A stretch of DNA of 64,000 nucleotides. Origin: PALSA-612 sp963711315 (GTDB taxonomy: Bacteria > Actinomycetota > Thermoleophilia > Gaiellales > Gaiellaceae). This document shows positions 60,125-64,000 of this stretch, piece after piece. Made by a program: the position numbers and the translations under genes. The notes below the pieces were generated by a model. That model was not told where the DNA came from and made no database searches. It saw only the letters and a program-made list of their open reading frames with translations. Location of the stretch: positions 339,211 through 403,210 of the forward strand of contig CAVQDQ010000005.1 of assembly GCA_963711315.1 (NCBI GenBank), given 5' to 3'. The first letter of the stretch is position 1. The number at the start of each line of letters is the position of its first letter.

Positions 60125-62166
60125 CTGCTGCGGACGTGGGTGCCCCACCTGAATTGGATGGGTTGAACGAGGAGCAGCGACTGGCGGTGGCGCATGTAGG
60201 GGGTCCGTTGCTGGCGCTTGCTGGCGCCGGGACGGGGAAGACCACGACGTTGACGGCCCGTGCCGCCTGGTTGATCGACCAGGGGGTCGCGCCGGAGCGG
60301 ATATTGCTGTTGACATTCACGCGTCGGGCGGCACGGGAGATGCTGACGCGCACTCGCACGCGGCTCGGCGGAAATGCACCGGGCAGCGCGATCGGCGGCA
60401 CCTTCCACTCGGTGGCGTACCGGCTGATTCGTGTGCACGCGTCCGCGCTCGGGCTGCCGACCCGGTTCACTGTGCTCGACGCGTCGGACGCGGCGGATCT
60501 GCTCGATCTGCTTCGCGAGGAGCGGGGGCTGGCGGCCAAGAAGACGCGTTTCCCACGCAAGGCGACGCTGCTCGACATCTACTCACGGTGCGTGAATGCG
60601 CAACAGCCGCTGTCTCGCGTGCTCGCCGACTCGTTCCCTGCACATGAAGACCATTTGGAGGAGCTGGCGAGCCTGTTTGCGGCGTACGGCGACCGGAAGC
60701 GTGAACTGGCTGCGCTTGACCTCGACGACCTGTTGCTCTGCTGGCACGCGCTCGCCTGCAACGAGGTTGTTGGGAGGCAGCTCGGTCTGCTCTTCGAGCA
60801 TCTACTGGTGGACGAGTATCAGGATCTGAACGCGCTGCAGGTCGAGATCGTGCGTGCCTTGCGACGCGACCAGCGTGGCCTGACCGCTGTCGGTGACGAC
60901 GCGCAGGCGATCTACGGCTTCCGCGCAGCAAGCGCCGAACACATTCTCAACTTTCAGCAGCACTTCCCGGACGCGACGGTCGTGACGCTGGAGCGGAACT
61001 ACCGCTCCACACAGCCGATCCTCGATCTCGCCAACGAGGTCTCGGCCGCCGCTGCCCGTTCCTACCCGAAGCGATTGCGCGCCGACCGGGAAGGCGGAAC
61101 ACGCCCGCAGCTTGTCTACTGCCGTGACGAGGCACAGCAGGCGATCGAGGTCTGCGAACGGGTGCTCGCCCAGTACGAGCAGGGGACAGCGCTCAAGCAG
61201 CAAGCGGTGCTAATGCGGGCCGGACACCACTCTGCCTTGCTCGAGCTCGAGCTCACCAGACGACAGATCCCGTTCGTCAAGTACGGCGGCATCCGCTACC
61301 TGGAAGCCGCCCACATCAAAGACTTCGTCTGCCTGCTCCGCCTGGCGGACAACCCCTCAGATCGGCTCGCCTGGTTTCGCATCCTCCAACTACTGGACGG
61401 GGTCGGCCCGGTCACCGCCCGGCGCGCACTCGACGCGCTCGACCCCGAAGCAGTCACAGACCTCGGCGAGCTTCCCTCACGCTGGCAGACGGTCGCACCA
61501 CTCTTGCCTGCGTCTGCTCAGCCCGCCTCATCGTTGGTCATCGAGACGCTCGCCGCCGCCGCTGGCGAGCGCCGTACCGGCATCGCCGTAGAGCGGCTGC
61601 GCGATGGGCTCGCGCCTCTCATCCGCGCCCACTACGCAGACGGTCCCGTTCGCCTGAAAGACCTCGACCTCCTCACCCGTGCCGCCGCACACGCCAGCGA
61701 CCTGAGCCACTTCCTCGCCGAGCTCGCGCTCGACCCACCCTCGTCCAGCGCCGACTACGCCGGCCCACCACAACTCGACGACGACTTCCTCACCGTCAGC
61801 ACAGTCCATTCCGCCAAAGGCCTCGAATGGGAAGCCGTGCACACAATCGCCGCCAGCGACGGACTGTTCCCCTCCGACATGGCGCTCACCTCGCCCGAAG
61901 GCCTCGAAGAAGAACGCCGCCTCTTCTACGTCGCACTCACCCGCGCCCGACGAACACTCGCCATCTACGTCCCCGTCCGCTACTACCACCACCCCAACGC
62001 ACGCGACGACATTCACGGCTACGGCAAACCCTCACGGTTCCTCACCGACAGCGCAGAAGCACTCTGCGACCGAATCGACGCAATCGGTGACCAGCAAAGC
62101 GCACCCCTGCCGATGGCGGTCATCAACGCCAATGTCAAGGTCGATCTCAGCCGTCTTTGGACATAG
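60118..62166 (+). CDS. UvrD/PcrA-like superfamily I DNA helicase
   Basis: The 682-aa product has LNEEQRLAVAHVGGPLLALA, Walker A GAGTGKT (about 36-42), GTFHSVAYR, DEYQD (about 231), VGDDAQAIYGFR, LERNYRST, VSTVHSAKGLEWEAV and ALTRAR. It is a 3'-5' helicase for repair or replication-fork work. Placement of a SOS box on the start codon suggests damage induction. ATG 60118 is preferred to an upstream frame that would cross the promoter. Confidence 0.92.
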   Translation: MFPAADVGAPPELDGLNEEQRLAVAHVGGPLLALAGAGTGKTTTLTARAAWLIDQGVAPERILLLTFTRRAAREMLTRTRTRLGGNAPGSAIGGTFHSVAYRLIRVHASALGLPTRFTVLDASDAADLLDLLREERGLAAKKTRFPRKATLLDIYSRCVNAQQPLSRVLADSFPAHEDHLEELASLFAAYGDRKRELAALDLDDLLLCWHALACNEVVGRQLGLLFEHLLVDEYQDLNALQVEIVRALRRDQRGLTAVGDDAQAIYGFRAASAEHILNFQQHFPDATVVTLERNYRSTQPILDLANEVSAAAARSYPKRLRADREGGTRPQLVYCRDEAQQAIEVCERVLAQYEQGTALKQQAVLMRAGHHSALLELELTRRQIPFVKYGGIRYLEAAHIKDFVCLLRLADNPSDRLAWFRILQLLDGVGPVTARRALDALDPEAVTDLGELPSRWQTVAPLLPASAQPASSLVIETLAAAAGERRTGIAVERLRDGLAPLIRAHYADGPVRLKDLDLLTRAAAHASDLSHFLAELALDPPSSSADYAGPPQLDDDFLTVSTVHSAKGLEWEAVHTIAASDGLFPSDMALTSPEGLEEERRLFYVALTRARRTLAIYVPVRYYHHPNARDDIHGYGKPSRFLTDSAEALCDRIDAIGDQQSAPLPMAVINANVKVDLSRLWT

Positions 62167-62443
62167 CTGCGGGAAACCAACGGTCCACGGCAAGTCATGG
62201 CCGAGACCCGCAGGTGATTTTCACACCGAAGAAGCGACGCACCAGCTTCTCGGGTGTCGTCGTCACTGCATCCGATGTACCGCCAGCTTCAGTTGCGCCT
62301 TCGAGGTCGAGTCGTGGGAGGACGAGCCGTTCGAGGCCCGGACCACGACGCCGCCAATCCTGTACGTCTAGTCGAACGCCCTGCATTTTCGCTCCGGAAG
62401 GTGACGGTTCCGGTGGGAAGATCGGCTCGCACAGGCTTCAATC
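62167..62443. other. Region without a recognisable gene
   Basis: About 280 bp after the helicase have overlapping short frames on both strands with no family resemblance. No promoter or repeat is clear. Confidence 0.4.
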
Positions 62444-62587
62444 ATGCGCAAAAGCGGCGTGGAGCAGTGGACGGGTGACCTGAGGCTCTTTTACGCCAAC
62501 GACCCTTTGGTGCTGCTCGCCTGGCCCGAGCACGACGATCCTGAGCAGCACCCGGACGGGCGGCGCCGGACGATTGTGGGCTGCTGA
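62444..62587 (+). CDS. 47-aa hypothetical ORF
   Basis: From ATG 62444 a 47-codon frame reads MRKSGVEQWTGDLRLFYAND, then PLVLLAWPEHDD, and ends RTIVGC. It lacks a strong Shine-Dalgarno and has no known family. It might be a small gene or a remnant; the amino-acid mix is plausible for a protein. Confidence 0.25.
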   Translation: MRKSGVEQWTGDLRLFYANDPLVLLAWPEHDDPEQHPDGRRRTIVGC

Positions 62588-62594
62588 TTCGGGT

Positions 62595-63293
62595 TCACGG
62601 AGGGCCTGGGAGGGTGAGGATGAGGACGCCGGCGAAGATGAGCAGCCCGGCGCCGACACCGATCATGGCAAGGCGCACGCCGAGCAGCGGGAACTGGGTG
62701 CTGAGCCCGACCAGGAACAAGACGCTCGCGAGGATGACGGTCACCCGCACGTACTCGTCGCCCGTCTCTGCAGCCCTCTGACCCTGCGCGTAGAAGGCGT
62801 TGGCACTCGCGTCGAGCAGACGCGATTGCGCCTCGCCGGTTGGGATGTACTGCGGCATCTCCTGCGGCCCCGCCGGCGCGTCCGGGTTCGTGAACGGTTG
62901 GGTGGCGAGCCAGGCATCGAACGCGACCCGGTATTCGGGTCGGAAGCGCTTCTCGGCGAGGCGCATCCCGTTCGGGTTGTGGGTCAGGTAGGCCGCGAAC
63001 CAGGTGTTGAACAGGATCCCATCAGCGGTGCGGAAGGTCAGGGACCCCTGGAAGGCGCGGTTCGCCTTCGTCCGGGTCGCGGAGGCCTTCGCGAGCTTGA
63101 GCGATGACTCGGTGCCCCACTTCGCGGCCGAGTAGCCCGACCAAGCCGCCACGATCGTGACGACCGAGAGCAGCACCGCCCCCGAGACCGAGATCAGCCG
63201 GGCGCCATGTCCATCCCCGCCATGCTCGCGTCCGTGATCGGCGTGCTCGCCGATCTCCTTGCCGACCTCGATTGCAGACAGACCCTCTGGCAT
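62595..63293 (-). CDS. Membrane protein of unknown function with three helices
   Basis: The 232-aa product has one N-terminal membrane segment (VSGAVLLSVVTIVAAWSGYS), a soluble loop of about 100 residues with LTFRTADGILFNTWFAAYLT, and two C-terminal helices (VTVILASVLFLVGLSTQF, LAMIGVGAGLLIFAGVLIL). This resembles DUF4337-type proteins. ATG 63293 (MPEGLSAIEVG) is preferred over an upstream start inside the AI-2E region. Function unknown. Confidence 0.7.
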   Translation of the reverse strand: MPEGLSAIEVGKEIGEHADHGREHGGDGHGARLISVSGAVLLSVVTIVAAWSGYSAAKWGTESSLKLAKASATRTKANRAFQGSLTFRTADGILFNTWFAAYLTHNPNGMRLAEKRFRPEYRVAFDAWLATQPFTNPDAPAGPQEMPQYIPTGEAQSRLLDASANAFYAQGQRAAETGDEYVRVTVILASVLFLVGLSTQFPLLGVRLAMIGVGAGLLIFAGVLILTLPGPP

Positions 63294-63369
63294 CAGTTCC
63301 TCCGGGTGCTTTTCGGCGGGGCAAGACGCCCTCCTGTTCTGCGCTGGCTCGTAGACCTCGGCCATCGGC

Positions 63370-63843
63370 GTGGTGATCATCGCCGCGATCGCGGGCACGA
63401 CGCAGGGTCTGGCGGCCTACCTGCTCGGGTCGAGCTACGCGGTCGCGCTGGGGCTGATCGCCGGGTTCCTCGACATGATCCCGAACATCGGCGCGACGAT
63501 CGGCGGGTTCGTTCTCTCGCTGACGCTGCTCGCGGAGGAGGGTTTGACGGCGGCGCTGATCATGCTCGCCGTGGTGCTGATCTACCAGCAGATCGAGAAC
63601 AGCGTCCTCACCCCGACGATCCAGCGCAAGGCCGTCAAGCTGTCGGCGTTCTTCATCATCGTCGCCGTCGCGCTCTTCGGCGCCCTGCTCGGAGTGGTCG
63701 GCGCGCTGATCGCCGTCCCGGTCGCGGCGACCATCCAGATCGTGCTCGGAGAGGTCACGAAGACCTACCGGGCGCAGGTCGCGGCCGGCAAGCTGCGAGG
63801 CCGGGACGGCCCCCGTCGGCGAGGACACACGTGCCTGACCTGA
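63370..63843 (+). pseudogene. 5'-truncated AI-2E-family transporter
   Basis: The 157-aa frame matches only the C-terminal half of an AI-2E family permease (GFLDMIPNIGATIGGFVLSL, VVLIYQQIENSVLTPTIQRK and the last membrane helices). Full proteins are 330-400 aa. A TAG stands in frame at 63352, and just before it lies a copy of about 35 bp resembling 63920-63955. The N-terminal half is absent, so the gene is broken. Confidence 0.75.
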
Positions 63844-64000
63844 TGAAACGACCTGCTGCTTCAAACCCCTCCGACTGGACCCCGCCGTCGCAGCAGATCG
63901 TCGGCGCCGAGAACGTCCACCTCCAGTTCGTGCGCTGGCTCGTCGACCTGGGCCATACCGCCTACGCCGACCTGCCGGACGACCCGCACCGACTCGTCCC
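63843..64000 (+). CDS. Hypothetical protein (3' partial)
   Basis: ATG 63843 overlaps the AI-2E stop by one base and opens a frame running off the window: MKRPAASNPSDWTPPSQQIV, then ENVHLQFVRWLVDLGHTAYA, DLPDDPHRL. No family is recognised. Part of this (RWLVDLGH) is repeated in degenerate form at about 63332-63366. Confidence 0.5.
   Translation, partial: MKRPAASNPSDWTPPSQQIVGAENVHLQFVRWLVDLGHTAYADLPDDPHRLV

Overview
The window is high-GC throughout, densely packed and free of phage or insertion-sequence genes. It looks like chromosome from an actinobacterium, most probably Thermoleophilia (Gaiellales/Solirubrobacterales-like). That placement is inference. It rests on RTX-type calcium-binding secreted proteins, a KorAB pair, a compact SigA, a DipZ-type CcdA-thioredoxin fusion, frequent GTG/TTG starts, and many start codons 6-8 nt behind a TANNNT hexamer (leaderless transcription).

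Layout. 1-3.3 kb: a partial TetR regulator, an XRE-TPR regulator with a 36-aa hydrophobic peptide gene behind it, and a redox lipoprotein. 3.3-8.2 kb: an SDR oxidoreductase, selD, a PAC2 protein, tag and dipZ. 8.3-14.2 kb: an SF2 helicase, a large membrane-anchored glycosidase-deacetylase fusion and a hypothetical gene. 14.2-18.2 kb: a nucleotidyltransferase and the fadB/fadA-like beta-oxidation pair. 18.2-24.3 kb: msrA, a receptor-like adenylate cyclase, a heme-binding protein, a secreted COG4315 protein with an ECF sigma/anti-sigma pair, and small genes. 24.3-28.2 kb: proC, an AlkA glycosylase, a methyltransferase and an O-antigen-ligase-like protein. 28.2-37.7 kb: a DEAD-box helicase, an NfeD-like protein, korA-korB, a PPi-type phosphofructokinase, two RTX secreted proteins, and an MFS pump with its MarR regulator. 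37.7-43.3 kb: a PAS-PAS-metallo-beta-lactamase cluster, then a run of secreted proteins. 43.3-54.4 kb: mostly small enzymes, with Ada-AlkA and AlkZ-like DNA glycosylases. 54.6-62.2 kb: tRNA-Asp, an AhpD-like gene, a clan A glycosidase, a homocysteine methyltransferase-MTHFR fusion, rpoD, and a UvrD helicase with a SOS box on its start codon. 62.2-64.0 kb: a poorly conserved end with a truncated AI-2E transporter.

How the genes work together. There are few long operons. Clear translational couplings are fadA-fadB, korA-korB, marR-MFS, methyltransferase-ligase and GFA-methyltransferase. DNA alkylation repair is over-represented, with four glycosylase genes plus the SOS helicase. Self-regulated modules are suggested by palindromes at the XRE, MarR, lactonase and UvrD starts.

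The best candidate for something undescribed is the XRE-TPR regulator with its downstream peptide gene, which resembles an RRNPP-type quorum-sensing pair. The PAS-PAS-MBL cluster and the cyclase fused to a periplasmic binding domain come next.

Caution: about a dozen genes carry one or more single-base frameshifts even though both halves are well conserved. This pattern suggests uncorrected consensus indels more than true pseudogenes.
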